Part shown: positions 4,497 through 6,202 of the stretch, in pieces
Layout: each line of letters opens with the position of its first letter
How positions within the stretch are numbered: position 1 is the first letter of the stretch
Assembly (NCBI GenBank): GCA_027083895.1
Contig: JALWMN010000069.1
Location: 1 to 6,202 of the forward strand
DNA length: 6,202 bases
Origin: Campylobacteraceae bacterium
GTDB taxonomy: Bacteria > Campylobacterota > Campylobacteria > Campylobacterales > Sulfurovaceae
Direction: 5' to 3'
Notes under the pieces: model-generated
The model's input: only the letters and a program-made list of their open reading frames with translations
Told to the model about the DNA's origin: nothing
Database searches by the model: none
Program-made: the position numbers and the translations under genes

Positions 4497-5320
4497 CTTG
4501 GGTCATTGGCGATATACAAGGGTGTTACAAGCCATTTAGAAAGCTATTAGAGAAGATAGAGTTTAACCCAAAAAAAGATACCCTGTGGCTTGTTGGCGAT
4601 TTAGTAAATCGCGGAAAAGGCAGTTTAGAGGTTTTAGAGTATCTCTACTCTATAAGGAGAAGTGTTAAGATTGTTTTAGGCAATCACGATATTGCTCTCA
4701 TTGCTGCATATTTTGGATTGAAAAAGAGTAACCCTACCATAGACCCAATTTTAAACTCTCCAGAGAAAGAAAAGCTTATTGCGTGGCTTAGAGAGCAGCC
4801 ATTTTTGCATATCGATTATAAACTTGGCTATGCCATGGCTCACGCTGGTGTTGCCCCAAATATTGAGCTAGGAGCTGCAAAATACTATAGCGATATTTTA
4901 CAAAAGAGGCTACAGAGCAAAGATGCCAAAAAGTGGCTAAAGGCTATGATGAGTAAAGAGAGCGAATGCTTTTTGCCAAATGGCTCTAATGTAGAGCTAG
5001 AGCGGTACTTTTTAGGCTCTTTTACACGAATGCGATACTGCTACAGAGATGGCCATTTAGATTTTAAACAGAAAGGTTCTCCAAAAGATCTGAAGAATCC
5101 TAATCTCTATCCATGGTTTGAGTGCCCAACTAAGATAAAAAAAGAGCTAAAAATTGTTTTTGGACACTGGTCTACACTTGGTTTTTTAAATAGAGATGAT
5201 ATCTTAGCAACCGATACAGGGTGCGTTTGGAATGGAAAATTAACAGCTGTCTCTTTGCCTGATGAGAGGGTAGTGAGTGTGAAGTGCAGTGATGGTTTAG
5301 ATCCTTCAGATAAAGTTTAA
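4493..5320 (+). CDS. apaH: Symmetrical bis(5'-nucleosyl)-tetraphosphatase (Ap4A hydrolase)
   Basis: The 275-residue protein aligns by eye along nearly its whole length with E. coli ApaH (about 280 residues). It has the calcineurin-like metallophosphatase blocks in order: GDIQG (6-10), GDLVNRG (35-41), LGNHD (62-66), AMAHAG (114-119) and FGHWSTLG (223-230). ApaH-specific stretches such as FTRMRYC, PWF and DTGCVWNG are also present. It splits Ap4A symmetrically into two ADP in the cytosol; in E. coli it also removes nucleoside-tetraphosphate caps from RNA. Position 9 is Gln where the E. coli enzyme has the metal-ligand His (GDxHG); I recall Gln there in other proteobacterial ApaH proteins, so this is a known variant, not damage. 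The gene overlaps the glycosylase gene by ATGA and ends the operon, facing pepA. Confidence 0.95.
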   Translation: MTWVIGDIQGCYKPFRKLLEKIEFNPKKDTLWLVGDLVNRGKGSLEVLEYLYSIRRSVKIVLGNHDIALIAAYFGLKKSNPTIDPILNSPEKEKLIAWLREQPFLHIDYKLGYAMAHAGVAPNIELGAAKYYSDILQKRLQSKDAKKWLKAMMSKESECFLPNGSNVELERYFLGSFTRMRYCYRDGHLDFKQKGSPKDLKNPNLYPWFECPTKIKKELKIVFGHWSTLGFLNRDDILATDTGCVWNGKLTAVSLPDERVVSVKCSDGLDPSDKV

Positions 5321-5340
5321 GGCTACGAGTTAAATCCATT

Positions 5341-5366
5341 AGCTTCAAGCTTTTGGCTTAAAGCTT
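5341..5366. terminator. Hairpin between convergent apaH and pepA, probable bidirectional terminator
   Basis: AGCTTCAAGC (5341-5350) pairs with GCTTAAAGCT (5356-5365) at nine of ten positions (one C-A mismatch) around TTTTG. It lies midway in the 51-base gap between the apaH stop and the pepA stop. Neither side has a long T-run, so termination strength is uncertain; position is the main support. Confidence 0.5.
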
Positions 5367-5371
5367 TATGC

Positions 5372-6202
<831 letters not shown>

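Noticed and set aside
4511..4525. Gln in place of His in the ApaH GDxHG motif as a sign of inactivation
   Set aside because: All other metallophosphatase motifs are intact and I recall GDxQG in other proteobacterial ApaH proteins, so it is probably a normal variant.

Overview
The window reads as chromosomal DNA from a low-GC Campylobacterota (epsilonproteobacterial) organism, probably an environmental or vent-type lineage rather than a pathogen. The reasons are AT-rich spacers, purine-rich coding strands full of AAA and GAG codons, isolated TATAAT -10 boxes behind T-rich DNA with poor -35 boxes, AAGGA/AAGGGG ribosome sites, and a protein set (Csx20, WYL regulator, VQxVYYR acylphosphatase, DUF4149 protein, hypoxanthine-DNA glycosylase, ApaH, PepA) whose sequence style fits that phylum. 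The lineage is an inference from these traits; no search was run.

Layout, left to right: (1) the last 34 codons of an unrecognised gene (1-105) and a probable AT-rich terminator; (2) an accessory-looking segment, 295-2457, with three separately spaced plus-strand genes: a stand-alone HD-domain protein resembling the HD domain of CCA-adding enzymes, a Csx20-family CRISPR ancillary protein (predicted or reported ring nuclease of type III CRISPR signalling) and a WYL-domain transcription regulator. A pair of overlapping palindromes covers the likely promoter of the WYL gene; (3) a GTG-initiated acylphosphatase (2680-2958) with a Gly-to-Arg change in its phosphate-binding loop; (4) a 522-base gene-free stretch (2959-3480) holding several stem-loops; (5) a plus-strand operon, 3481-5320: DUF4149 membrane protein, hypoxanthine-DNA glycosylase, and ApaH, the last two overlapping by four bases; (6) a convergent leucyl aminopeptidase gene, pepA, running off the right edge on the minus strand.

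How the genes may work together: the most interesting part is the HD-Csx20-WYL cluster. Csx20 proteins belong with cyclic-oligoadenylate signalling by type III CRISPR-Cas, yet no cas10, no Csm/Cmr gene, no effector nuclease, no cas1/cas2 and no repeat-spacer array lies here. Csx20 is therefore either acting in trans with a type III locus elsewhere, the edge of a locus lying to the left, or what is left of one. A ribosome site followed by a broken gene-start-like reading directly after csx20 hints that something was lost there. The right half is housekeeping: base-damage repair (deaminated adenine), Ap4A hydrolysis and peptide turnover.
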